Below are positions 25,275 to 33,581 of a stretch of DNA of 64,000 nt, one piece after another. The stretch spans positions 4,526,001-4,590,000 of the forward strand of contig NZ_VFOZ01000001.1 in NCBI RefSeq assembly GCF_006716425.1. Reading direction: 5' to 3'. The notes under the pieces are model-generated. The model saw only the letters and a list, made by a program, of their open reading frames with translations, did not search any database and was not told where the DNA came from. Position 1 is the first letter of the stretch. The number at the start of each line of letters is the position of its first letter. A program made the translations under genes and the position numbers. This DNA is from Actinoallomurus bryophytorum (GTDB lineage: Bacteria > Actinomycetota > Actinomycetes > Streptosporangiales > Streptosporangiaceae).

Positions 25275-25293
25275 GGCCTCTTCGGTACAGGCC
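25275..25293 (-). terminator. Hairpin after the PLP-enzyme gene
   Basis: GGCCT, nine bases, AGGCC, extendable to CCGGCCT/AGGCCG. It lies 5 nt beyond the PLP-enzyme stop on the minus strand, between that gene and the kinase. No T-run follows, so a terminator role is weakly supported. Confidence 0.3.
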
Positions 25294-25298
25294 GCCGG

Positions 25299-26495
25299 TC
25301 AGAGGAAGGTCTTGGCCTCGCCGCGGTAGGTGGGGACGGTGCCGGCGACGCGGTCGCCCTCGATCAGGTGGAGGTGGGCGAAGCGCTCGCAGAGTTCGCC
25401 GGCCTTGGCGTGCCGGAAGTAGACGCGGTCGCCGATCTCGAGCTTGTCGGCGGCGCTGCCGATCAGCGGCGTCTGTACCTCGCCCGCGCCCTCTTTGGGG
25501 TCGAACCGCAGGCCGGGCGGCAGGAACGGCTGCGGCATGCGGCTGCGGTCGCCGATCCCGGAGGCGAGGTAGCCCCCGCCCAGCACGGTGACCACGCCCG
25601 GGGCCGGCCGGCGTACGACGGGGAGGGCGAACAGGGCGGCCGGGCGGCCGGAGAAGTTGGTGTAGTGGTCGAACAGGACGGACTGGTACAGGCCCGATCC
25701 CGCCGCCACCTCCGTCACCGCGACCTCGGCCGCGGTCTTCTCCACGCTGCCGGTGCCTCCGCCGTTGACGAACTCCAGGTCGGCCTCGGCACGGACCGCC
25801 TTGACGATCGCGGCGCGGCGGCGGGCCAGCTCGACGCGCGACTGGGCCTGGACGAAACGGACGGCGCGCGAGAACAGCGGCTTGCCCGGCGGGTTGTCGC
25901 CGACTCCGGCGATCTGCGACTCGTACGCCATCAGCCCGACCAGCCGCAGTCCGGGCCGCCGGCCGATCTCGTGGGCGAGCGCGGCGGCCTCGTCGGCGGT
26001 ACGCACGGGGGAGCGGAGCACGCCGATGCGTACCCGGCCGCCGGCGGTACGCCACGCGGCGTCGATGTCGATGCAGACACGTACGGGCCGGTCGAGGTCC
26101 GAGCCCTTGGCGCAGCTCTCGATGAGGTCGAGGTGGGCGATGGAGTCGACCATGACCGTGACCGTCGCGACGGCCCGCTCGTCGCGGGCGAGCTCGCCCA
26201 GCGCGGTGCGGTCGACGGTGGGGTAGCCGACCAGGATGTCGTCGCTGAGCCCCTCGGAGGCGAGCCAGAGCGCCTCGGGCAGCGTGAACGCCATGACGCC
26301 GCCGAAGCCCTCCATCGCGAGGACCTCTTCGAGCAGCGCACGGCATCGAACCGACTTGCTGGCGACCCGGATCGGCTTTCCTCGCGCCCGGCGCACCAGG
26401 TCGGCGGCATTGGCGCGGAACGCCTCCAGGTCGACGATGGCGAACGGCGGCTCCAGCTGAGCCGTCGCCAGGTCGTATCGCTCCCGCAACGTCAT
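25299..26495 (-). CDS. PLP-dependent amino acid deaminase/aldolase (fold-type III, alanine racemase-like)
   Basis: A 398-residue enzyme of the D-threonine aldolase/D-serine dehydratase-like group. PPFAIVDLEAFRANAADLV opens the barrel, the PLP Lys is K47 in IRVASKSVRC, and EFVNGGGTGSVEKT binds the phosphate. YQSVLFDHYTNFSGRPAALFALPVV and CERFAHLHLIEGDRV complete the C-terminal domain. I start at ATG 26495; MDLWHAAG upstream (26519) is possible, and neither has a clear ribosome site. It would act on a D-amino or hydroxy-amino acid. It may be co-transcribed with the membrane protein upstream. Confidence 0.85.
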   Translation of the reverse strand: MTLRERYDLATAQLEPPFAIVDLEAFRANAADLVRRARGKPIRVASKSVRCRALLEEVLAMEGFGGVMAFTLPEALWLASEGLSDDILVGYPTVDRTALGELARDERAVATVTVMVDSIAHLDLIESCAKGSDLDRPVRVCIDIDAAWRTAGGRVRIGVLRSPVRTADEAAALAHEIGRRPGLRLVGLMAYESQIAGVGDNPPGKPLFSRAVRFVQAQSRVELARRRAAIVKAVRAEADLEFVNGGGTGSVEKTAAEVAVTEVAAGSGLYQSVLFDHYTNFSGRPAALFALPVVRRPAPGVVTVLGGGYLASGIGDRSRMPQPFLPPGLRFDPKEGAGEVQTPLIGSAADKLEIGDRVYFRHAKAGELCERFAHLHLIEGDRVAGTVPTYRGEAKTFL

Positions 26496-26578
26496 CCCCG
26501 CAGCGTGCCACAAATCCATCGAATATGAAAAGTGTTCACGTAACAGGAGGCCCCGGCTCCTGACCTCGGATGAGGGAC

Positions 26579-28690
26579 TCAGCCTTCGGCGGGGCGCATC
26601 GGCAGGGCGGGGGCCGGACGGGCGGTGGACTCCAGGGCGCCGGCGCCCTGCGGCTCGGGCTCGTCGGCGGCCTGCAGGGCGAAGATCGCGGCGGCCAGAG
26701 CCAGCGGCACCGCCACGGCCAGCGCCAGTGCCGGGACCGCGACGCCGGAGTCGTTCACCGCCCCGCCGACCAGCGCCGTGACGAACGCCCCGGAGAGCCC
26801 GGCGCGCAGCATCGGCGCGCGTTCGTACGCGAGGACCAGCCCGGCGGCGCCCGCGCGGCCGGGCCGGTGCAACACCAGGAGGACGAACAGGAACCCGGCC
26901 ACCACCACCGGCATGAGCGTCAGGTTGCCGAACGTGTGCATCATCGCGGTGAACTTGCGTTCCAGCCACGGCAGGGAGTCGCCCTCCACGAGCTGGTCGA
27001 AGAACCGGCCCATGTGGGTCTGCTCGGCCGGCGGGCGCAGGTGGTCGATGTACGCGACGCCGAGGACGATCGCCATCCCGGTCGCGCGCAGCAGTTGCAG
27101 GCGGAGGAACGACACGCGGCGGCCGGCGACCAGCAGGGCGGTCGTCGCGAGACCCGGTACGAAGGCGATCAGGCCGCCGAAGTCGCTTCCCCACGCCGTC
27201 CAGCTGTCCAGCAGCGCCGCGGTGATGGTCATGACGAGCACCGCCGCCACCGCCGGCCGGCGACCCCAGCGGGGCGAGATCCACTGCGCCACTCCCGCCG
27301 CGGCCAGCAGCGTCGAGGTGGCCAGGACCGCGAACGCGATGTTCCCCATCCCGTAGTAGCGCCCGCCGACGAGCGGCGAGTAGCCCATGAGGCTGTTCAG
27401 CTGAAGGTCGCTGCCGGTCAGCAGGTCGATGCCCAGCACGGCGGCGGTCACCGACGCGATGGCCGTGCCCGGCCCCAGGATGGTGCGCCGCCACGGCCCG
27501 CTCACCGCGAGGGCGACCACCAGCAGGTCGCACGCCGTGATGCCCGCCACCAGCCACGGGAGCGGGTGCGACCGGTGCCACCACGGCATGACGTTGACCA
27601 GGTACGTCGAGACCGGGGCCGCGGCGGCGACCAGGGCGGTGACGCGGGTGGCGGCCAGGATCCGGCGGCGACGGCGCGGGGACCACCGCAGCCGCAGCGC
27701 CAGCGCGGCGGCCGCGTACAGGAGGATCTGGCTGATCACGAACCCGGCGAAGAACCGCGGCAGCAGCCGCCGCTGGGTCTGCGCCGCGACGTCCTGGGAG
27801 GACAGGTCCGCGACGGAGGCGAGCAGCGCCGGCCGTACGGCGTCCGGCAGCAGCGGCGTGCCGATCAGCTGCGCGGGCGCCGGTATCCCCGCCGAGGTCA
27901 GCAGGGTCGCGGTCAGATCCGGGAGGATCACCATGTTCGCGCGCCGCGTGGAGTCCGAGCCCAGATACCGCCCGGCGGTCCCCGGCCCGGTCGCCAGGAC
28001 GAGCCGCAGGTGCGGGGTGCGGCCGTGGTCGGAGACGCCCGCCACCACGACGTCGCTCCCGGCCGGGACACGGGCGAGCACCGACCCGACCACCGCGTCC
28101 GCCCGGCGCGCGGCCTCCCTACGCGCGGAGCGGCCCACCTGGCCGGCGTCGACGACCGTGACCGGGCATCGCGCCCAGCCGGAGAAGGCGGCGGCCGAGG
28201 GTGCGTACAGGTCGACACGTCCGGAGGTGTCGGCGGCGGCCAGGGCCGCCCCGGCGCCCACGGCGGACGTGCAGCCGCCCGAGCGGTGCACGGCGTCGCC
28301 CAGCAGGCCCACCGGCCCGAACCCCTTGTTCATCCGGCGGATCTCGGCGACCTCACCGACCACGGCGCCCTCGCCGTCCGGCGTCACGCTGACCGGCCTG
28401 TCGCAGTACGGACCGGCGGCCGACCGCGCGCCCGCCGAGATCGTCACCCAGCCGTCCGCCGGGCAGGTCAGGCGGCCGACCGCGCGTACCGACAGCAGCC
28501 CGGCCGCGGCGCCCTGCGCGAGGCGCCACAGGTTCGGCGTGGCCGACGGGCTCACGTCGCTCCACTCGAGCCCGGGTACCCCGATGAGCACGGCGTGTCC
28601 AGGCGGAGGCGACGCCGAGGCCGGAGGACAGGAGGCGCAGCTCAGGCCCGCGCCGATGAGTGCCAGTACGGCGGCGATGCGTTTCAGCAA
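26579..28690 (-). CDS. Large membrane protein with extracytoplasmic alkaline-phosphatase-like N-domain
   Basis: A 703-residue protein. After a signal-like segment (LLKRIAAVLALIGAGLSCASC), residues about 30-300 are extracytoplasmic and follow a phosphatase/sulfatase-superfamily layout: HAVLIGVPGLEWSDVSPSATPNLWRLA, then CPADGWVTISAG, and later DVVVAGVSDHGRTPHLRLVLATGPG and LPDLTATLLTSAGIP. The metal-ligand pattern of active phosphatases is not obvious. About ten membrane helices follow (from FFAGFVISQILLYAAAALAL on). The start is TTG at 28690 with GGGAG 8 nt upstream. It resembles conserved actinomycete envelope proteins of unknown function. Confidence 0.78.
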   Translation of the reverse strand: MLKRIAAVLALIGAGLSCASCPPASASPPPGHAVLIGVPGLEWSDVSPSATPNLWRLAQGAAAGLLSVRAVGRLTCPADGWVTISAGARSAAGPYCDRPVSVTPDGEGAVVGEVAEIRRMNKGFGPVGLLGDAVHRSGGCTSAVGAGAALAAADTSGRVDLYAPSAAAFSGWARCPVTVVDAGQVGRSARREAARRADAVVGSVLARVPAGSDVVVAGVSDHGRTPHLRLVLATGPGTAGRYLGSDSTRRANMVILPDLTATLLTSAGIPAPAQLIGTPLLPDAVRPALLASVADLSSQDVAAQTQRRLLPRFFAGFVISQILLYAAAALALRLRWSPRRRRRILAATRVTALVAAAAPVSTYLVNVMPWWHRSHPLPWLVAGITACDLLVVALAVSGPWRRTILGPGTAIASVTAAVLGIDLLTGSDLQLNSLMGYSPLVGGRYYGMGNIAFAVLATSTLLAAAGVAQWISPRWGRRPAVAAVLVMTITAALLDSWTAWGSDFGGLIAFVPGLATTALLVAGRRVSFLRLQLLRATGMAIVLGVAYIDHLRPPAEQTHMGRFFDQLVEGDSLPWLERKFTAMMHTFGNLTLMPVVVAGFLFVLLVLHRPGRAGAAGLVLAYERAPMLRAGLSGAFVTALVGGAVNDSGVAVPALALAVAVPLALAAAIFALQAADEPEPQGAGALESTARPAPALPMRPAEG

Positions 28691-28946
28691 CGATCGTCTC
28701 CCAGCCGTGAGTACGCGACATGGCGCGGGCGATGATGCCCGCCGGCCGAGTCGCCCCCGCGCCGGGCGAGTTAAATGCTCTCGTCGGCCCGGTGAAGTAT
28801 GGACGGTGCCCGGGGGACGCACCGCCCGCCCGAGCCGCCTGTCGCCAGTCCTTTGCCCGTTGCTGGCACGCGGCGGAGGGAACTCCCGTGGCCTGCGGAG
28901 CAGTACCGAACGTCATGGGATGGTCACAGGTCCGGTAAGTCCCCCG

Positions 28947-28952
28947 TAGGCT
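28947..28952 (+). promoter_or_regulatory. Putative -10 box (TAGGCT) of leaderless purU
   Basis: TAGGCT, 6 nt, then ATG; no Shine-Dalgarno. The remaining divergent gap (28691-28946) shows no further motif that I can support. Confidence 0.45.
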
Positions 28953-28958
28953 CGTGTC

Positions 28959-29804
28959 ATGACGGAGTACGTACTGACGCTGTCGTGCCCCGACCGTCCG
29001 GGCATCGTGGCGGCGGTCTCCGGGGTGCTGGCCGAGCGTGACTGCAACATCGTGGAGAGCCAGCAGTTCGGCGACCGCGGCACCGGGCGGTTCTTCATGC
29101 GGACGCAGTTCGACGCGCCGGAGGGCCTGGGCGACGCCCTGACCGAGGCGTTCACCGTCCTCGGACCGGAGTTCGCGCTGGACTGGCACCTTCACGATCT
29201 CGCCGTACGCTCCCGCGTGCTGATCCTGGTCTCCAAGTACGGCCACTGCCTGAACGACCTGCTCTACCGCCAGCGCTCGGGCCTGCTCGGCATCGAGGTC
29301 GTGGCGGTCGCCTCGAACCACCCCGACATGCGGCCGCTGACCCAGTCGTACGGCATCGACTACCACCACCTGCCGGTCAGCGGGCAGAGCCGTCCGGCGC
29401 AGGAGGCCGAGATCCTCGCGCTGGTCGAGCACTACCAGGCGGATCTCGTCGTGCTCGCCCGCTACATGCAGATCCTCTCGGACGACCTGTGCGGCAAGCT
29501 CCCGGGCCGGATCATCAACATCCACCACTCGTTCCTGCCGAGCTTCAAGGGCGCCAAGCCGTACCACCAGGCACACGAACGCGGCGTCAAGCTCATCGGC
29601 GCCACCGCGCACTACGTGACCCCGCACCTGGACGAGGGACCGATCATCGAGCAGGAGGTCGCGCGCGTCGACCACACGCACGGGCCGGCCGAGCTGATGG
29701 CGGTGGGCCGCGACATGGAGTGCCTCGCGCTGGCCCGCGCGGTCCGCTGGCACGCCGAGCACCGCGTACTGATCAACGCCGACCGGACCGTGGTGCTCCG
29801 CTGA
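28959..29804 (+). CDS. purU: Formyltetrahydrofolate deformylase
   Basis: A 281-residue two-domain enzyme. Residues 1-80 are an ACT domain (YVLTLSCPDRPGIVAAVSGVLAERDCNIVESQQF). Residues 85-275 are a formyltransferase-like domain: ARYMQILSDDLC, the catalytic region IINIHHSFLPSFKGAKPYHQAHERGVKLIGATAHYV and the Asp in LDEGPIIEQEV. It hydrolyses 10-formyl-THF to formate and THF, balancing one-carbon pools; this links functionally with the glycine cleavage operon 6 kb away. Length is standard. Confidence 0.96.
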   Translation: MTEYVLTLSCPDRPGIVAAVSGVLAERDCNIVESQQFGDRGTGRFFMRTQFDAPEGLGDALTEAFTVLGPEFALDWHLHDLAVRSRVLILVSKYGHCLNDLLYRQRSGLLGIEVVAVASNHPDMRPLTQSYGIDYHHLPVSGQSRPAQEAEILALVEHYQADLVVLARYMQILSDDLCGKLPGRIINIHHSFLPSFKGAKPYHQAHERGVKLIGATAHYVTPHLDEGPIIEQEVARVDHTHGPAELMAVGRDMECLALARAVRWHAEHRVLINADRTVVLR

Positions 29805-29850
29805 CCTGCCGACGGCGGCCTCACCCGGCCGGACATGGTCTAATACCACG

Positions 29851-30453
29851 GTGCGTGATCGACTCGTTGCGACAGGTGAGGTCCAGGACCGCTCCGACGG
29901 CTGCCGTGCGGCAGTGCGTGCCTTCCGGCCACGCCGGGTGCTGCCGGCGAGCCTGGCCGCCTCGCTGCTGACGGTCGCCGGCGCGATCGTCGCCGCGCAG
30001 GTCATCTCGGCCCGGCTCGGCCATCCGGTCCTCCATCCCGAGATCACCGTGCGGTTCCTGCACACGCTCACCTGGAGCGATCCGGAGCTGATGGCCGCCG
30101 GCGGCGGGCTGCTGCTCGCCGGCCTGTCGCTCGTCCTGGCCGCGGTGCTGCCCGGGCGTACCGGAACGGCGCCGCTGGCCGGCGACGACCCGAGGTTCAT
30201 CACGGGGCTCGGCCGGTCGTCACTGCGGGCGGACCTGCACTGCACCGCCCTGGCGGTGGCGGGCGTCCACACCGCGACCGTGCGGCTCCGTGGACGGCTG
30301 CGGCCGCGGGTGGAGATCCGCGCCGTCACCGATTTCCACAACGCGGGAAACCTCGGAGAGCTGGTCGCCGACGCCGTACGCGACCGGCTGGAGGACCTGG
30401 ATCCCGTACGGGTTCCCCAGGTCGCCGTGCGCGTCGCCTGCCGTAAGAGCTGA
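29851..30453 (+). CDS. Membrane protein of the DUF6286/AmaP-associated group
   Basis: A 200-residue protein with a basic N-terminus, two membrane helices (PASLAASLLTVAGAIVAAQV and ELMAAGGGLLLAGLSLVLAAV) and a soluble C-terminal domain (RSSLRADLHCTALAVAGVHTATVRLRGRLRPRVEIRAV). This layout is found next to Asp23/AmaP-type envelope-stress genes in actinomycetes. The start is GTG 29851; TAATAC lies 4 nt upstream and no ribosome site is visible. It is 11 nt ahead of the AmaP-like gene, so the two form an operon. Exact role unknown. Confidence 0.72.
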   Translation: MRDRLVATGEVQDRSDGCRAAVRAFRPRRVLPASLAASLLTVAGAIVAAQVISARLGHPVLHPEITVRFLHTLTWSDPELMAAGGGLLLAGLSLVLAAVLPGRTGTAPLAGDDPRFITGLGRSSLRADLHCTALAVAGVHTATVRLRGRLRPRVEIRAVTDFHNAGNLGELVADAVRDRLEDLDPVRVPQVAVRVACRKS

Positions 30454-30464
30454 AGGGAAGAACG

Positions 30465-31019
30465 ATGTGGAACCGCGTCTGGCTGGCCCTGACCGGCCTG
30501 GTGCTACTGGTGGCCGGGGGTACGACGCTGGCCGGCGGCCTCGGTGCGTTCGGGCCCGACCGTCCCGTGGTCACCGGGGCGATGTCACAGAAGATGGCTG
30601 AAAACCCGTGGTTCTGGCCGGCGGTGGCGGCCTGCGCCCTCACCGTCGCGGTGCTGGGCACCGGCTGGCTGGCAGCGCAGTGGCGGTCCCGTACGCTGCG
30701 GCGGCTCGCCATGGGCGACGCGCGCGCCGGGGCGACCCGGATGGCCGCCCGCGTCGCGACCCGTGCGATCTCGGCGGACGTCACGTCTTATCCGGGAGTG
30801 CGCCGGGTACGGACCCGGCTCTCCGGTAGCGCCCGCCGCCCCTCGGTACGCGTACGGGTGATGTGCGACGCCGAGGTCGACCTCGGCGAGCTCGCGTGGC
30901 GGATCCGCGACGACGCGATGGTCCGGCTGCGGACCACGCTGAACCGCGAGGACCTCGGCGGCGTCGTGGACTTCCGGATGAAGCGTGAGATCCCCGCATG
31001 GGAGCGCCGCGTAGTGTGA
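30465..31019 (+). CDS. AmaP-like alkaline-shock membrane anchor protein
   Basis: A 184-residue protein with two membrane helices (WLALTGLVLLVAGGTTLAGGL and WFWPAVAACALTVAVLGTGWLAA) and a soluble tail (VTSYPGVRRVRTRLSGSARRPSVRVRVMCDAEVDLGELAWRI), the domain order of AmaP, which anchors Asp23-family proteins at the membrane. AAGGGAAGAACG upstream of the ATG can serve as ribosome site. No Asp23 gene is in the window, so its partner must be encoded elsewhere if present. Confidence 0.78.
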   Translation: MWNRVWLALTGLVLLVAGGTTLAGGLGAFGPDRPVVTGAMSQKMAENPWFWPAVAACALTVAVLGTGWLAAQWRSRTLRRLAMGDARAGATRMAARVATRAISADVTSYPGVRRVRTRLSGSARRPSVRVRVMCDAEVDLGELAWRIRDDAMVRLRTTLNREDLGGVVDFRMKREIPAWERRVV

Positions 31020-31025
31020 CGTGGC

Positions 31026-32219
31026 ATGTCCACTTTGCGTGCTGCTGCCGGCGACCTCCAGGACGACCTCGTACGGCTCCGCCGTGACCTGCACCGCGAA
31101 CCCGAGCTGGGACTCGAACTCCCGCGTACCCAGGAGAAGGTGCTCGCCGCATTAGACGGGCTGCCACTGGAGATCGGCACCGGCACGGCGCTGTCCTCCG
31201 TGACCGCGGTGCTGCGCGGGTCGTCCCCGGGCCCGGTCGTCCTGCTGCGCGGCGACATGGACGCACTGCCGCTCACCGAGAAGTCCGGCCTTCCGTACGC
31301 GTCGGAGATCGAGGGCCGGATGCACGCGTGCGGCCACGACCTGCACACCGCGATGCTCGCGGGCGCGGCGCGACTGCTGTGCGGGGCGGACTTCGCGGGC
31401 AGCGTCATCTTCATGTTCCAGCCGGGCGAAGAGGGATTCGCCGGCGCGCGGCTCATGATCGAAGAGGGCGTGCTCGACGCCGCCGGCGAGCGGCCCGTCG
31501 CCGCGTACGCACTGCACGTGGCCTCGGGGCTCATGCCGGGCGGCACCTTCCTGTCCCGGCGCGGCACCATCATGGGCGGCGCCGACCAGCTGAAGGTGAC
31601 GGTGCGCGGCGCGGGCGGTCACGGATCCCAGCCGTACCTCGCCAAGGACCCGATCCCGGCCGCCGCCGAGATGGTGACCGCGCTGCAGACCTTCGTGACG
31701 CGTGCCTTCGACGTCTTCGACCCGGTCGTGCTCACGGTGGGCAGCTTCAACGCCGGCACGGTGTCCAACATCATCCCGGACGAGGCGCTGCTCGGCGTCA
31801 CGATTCGGTCCTTCTCGGCCGAGGCCCGCACACGGGTCAACGAGGGACTGCGGGAGCTGGTGAACGGCATCGCGGCGGGGCACGGCCTCACCGCGGCCGT
31901 CGAACACGAGGTCGGCTATCCGGCGACAGTGAACACCGCGGCGGAGGCGGAGTTCACCGCCGGCACCGTCGGCGACCTCTACGGCACCGAACGCTTCGCC
32001 TGGATACCGAACCCGATGACCACGGCGGAGGACTTCTCCTTCCTCCTGAACGAGGTGCCGGGGGCGTACGCCTTCCTGGGCGCGTGCCCGCCCGGCGGCG
32101 ACCCGCGCAGCGCGCCGTTCAACCACGCGGCGAACGCGGTCTTCGACGACGCGGTGCTGGCCGACGGCGCCGCCCTGCTGGCCGAGCTAGCCGTACGCCG
32201 CCTGGCCGCGACGGGCTGA
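31026..32219 (+). CDS. M20-family amidohydrolase (N-acyl-amino acid hydrolase type)
   Basis: A 397-residue metallohydrolase. LRRDLHREPELGLELPRTQ, the metal motif MHACGHDLHTAMLAG, FMFQPGEEGFAGARLMIEEG and the dimer-domain GGHGSQPYLAKDPI identify the M20D (hippurate/N-acyl amino acid hydrolase) subfamily. It cleaves an N-acyl group from an amino acid or similar amide in the cytoplasm, using two metal ions. It begins 6 nt after the AmaP-like gene but its function is unrelated, so co-transcription may be incidental. Acyl-chain preference unknown. Confidence 0.92.
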   Translation: MSTLRAAAGDLQDDLVRLRRDLHREPELGLELPRTQEKVLAALDGLPLEIGTGTALSSVTAVLRGSSPGPVVLLRGDMDALPLTEKSGLPYASEIEGRMHACGHDLHTAMLAGAARLLCGADFAGSVIFMFQPGEEGFAGARLMIEEGVLDAAGERPVAAYALHVASGLMPGGTFLSRRGTIMGGADQLKVTVRGAGGHGSQPYLAKDPIPAAAEMVTALQTFVTRAFDVFDPVVLTVGSFNAGTVSNIIPDEALLGVTIRSFSAEARTRVNEGLRELVNGIAAGHGLTAAVEHEVGYPATVNTAAEAEFTAGTVGDLYGTERFAWIPNPMTTAEDFSFLLNEVPGAYAFLGACPPGGDPRSAPFNHAANAVFDDAVLADGAALLAELAVRRLAATG

Positions 32220-32337
32220 CAGAGCGCCCCGGGGATCGGCCGAACCCGGGCAGGCCGGGCGTGGCCATATCGCTGTCCCCGGCCACCCGTCACCCCTATC
32301 CTGATCACTCGATTCTGAGTCGATGGGGGACCGCGAC

Positions 32338-33024
32338 GTGCGGAGGCTGGTTCTCGCCGCCGGATTGATGGCGCTGCTCACCGGTTGCGGAACGGCCGCC
32401 CAGACGGCCAAGAACCCGGAACCCACCAGCACCCCGCTCCGTGTCCACCAGGCGAACGTCGGTACCGCGATCATCCTCACCGGCGTGGACGACGCGAACG
32501 GGGCGGGCACCCTCAAGCTCGCCGTCAAGGTCAAGGACGTCGTCTCCACCGCCGTCGGCCAGGGCGCGTTCGAGAACCCTCGCAAGGGGGAGCGGTTCGC
32601 GGCAGTGCGGTTCGTGTTCAAGAACGTCGGGATCACGCCGTACCACGACAGCCCCACCTTCGGCGCGAAGGTCATCGACACCGCCGGTCACGCCTATGAC
32701 CCGACCGTGGCGACGGTGTCGGCGGGCCCGGGCTTCTCCCGCGTCGTGAGCCTGCTGCGCGGCCAGGTCAAGTCCGGCTACATCGTCTTCGCCGTGCCCA
32801 GAACCGCCAAGATCGTCGGCGTGCAGTACGCCCTGAACGCCGGCTACGCCACCGAACTCGGCGAATGGCACGTGCCGCCCCGCCCGCAGCAGACGCTGCT
32901 GGGGACGCCCACCCACCTGAACAGACCCGGCCGGCACCGGCGGTCACCGCACTGGCGGCCGACCATGAGCCACCGGCCCTGGACGCCGTCGCCGACGTGT
33001 CACCAGTGGTGCTCCCACGGCTGA
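32338..33024 (+). CDS. DUF4352-type lipoprotein with anomalous C-terminal tail
   Basis: A 228-residue protein. MRRLVLAAGLMALLTGC is a lipoprotein signal with Cys at residue 17, followed by a Thr/Pro linker and a beta-rich domain (VKVKDVVSTAVGQGAFENPRKGERFAAVRFVFKNVGITPY ... GYIVFAVPRTAKIVGVQYAL) like DUF4352 telokin-like domains. The domain ends near ELGEWHV; the last 50 residues are Pro/Arg/His/Trp-rich and do not look like a folded continuation, as though the original stop were lost. The GTG at 32338 is chosen over ATG 32323 because GGGGGA lies 7 nt upstream and it gives a better signal peptide. Confidence 0.7.
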   Translation: MRRLVLAAGLMALLTGCGTAAQTAKNPEPTSTPLRVHQANVGTAIILTGVDDANGAGTLKLAVKVKDVVSTAVGQGAFENPRKGERFAAVRFVFKNVGITPYHDSPTFGAKVIDTAGHAYDPTVATVSAGPGFSRVVSLLRGQVKSGYIVFAVPRTAKIVGVQYALNAGYATELGEWHVPPRPQQTLLGTPTHLNRPGRHRRSPHWRPTMSHRPWTPSPTCHQWCSHG

Positions 33025-33089
33025 GCACGGCGTTTCGCATCGGGCACGGCACCGTCGACCCGGACCGCGCTACTTCGCACTCTGTGAGG

Positions 33090-33430
33090 GCAGCTCGGTC
33101 TCGCCGCGAAGCCAGCGGCGGAGCAGCTCCGGTCGGCCGTCCGGCCGACGAGCCTGATCCCGCCGCGCCCGTCGGGAACGGCCAGGTCTCCGGTGTCGTA
33201 CCAGCCGTCGTCGTGATCGGCCAGTACGTGGGGGTCTCCGCCGTCACGACCCGTCGTGGCCAGGCACACGCTCCCGCCGCGCACGAACAGTCGCGCCGGG
33301 TGTCCGGCCGAGATCTCCGCGCGGCCGTCACCGCGCAGGTCGATCTCCAGCGCTTCGTGCGGACGCCCCACGCTGTGCAGGGCCCGCCTTCCGATCCGTT
33401 CCTCCGAAGGCCCCGTATTCCTCGCCCGCA
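33090..33430 (-). pseudogene. Remnant of an AMP-dependent acyl-CoA synthetase/ligase
   Basis: About 110 codons on the minus strand read RIGRRALHSVGRPHEALEIDL ... DDGWYDTGDLAVPDGRGG and IRLVGRTADR, which is the C-terminal part of the adenylation domain (the YxTGDL motif and the GRxxDR hinge). It has no start, no N-terminal ATP-binding motifs and no C-terminal lid. After TADR the family reading changes frame and then ends (PELLRRWLRGETEL and a stop near 33066). It overlaps the 3' end of the lipoprotein gene region. Almost certainly a decayed fragment. Confidence 0.6.
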
Positions 33431-33581
33431 GACCAGCACACCATGCCGGAACAGTAACGGCACATCACTCGGTTCGGCCCTGGGTGGGGACAACCGAACC
33501 CCCGCTCGCGTGGTGACCCCATTGGGCGGACGCGCGCGGCTCAGCAGCATGAGAGACACCCGATCCGGAGGTCTCCATCCC

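Noticed and set aside
26570-28735. 721-codon plus-strand open frame opposite the membrane protein gene
   Set aside because: Charged low-complexity composition; the opposite strand encodes a coherent membrane protein.
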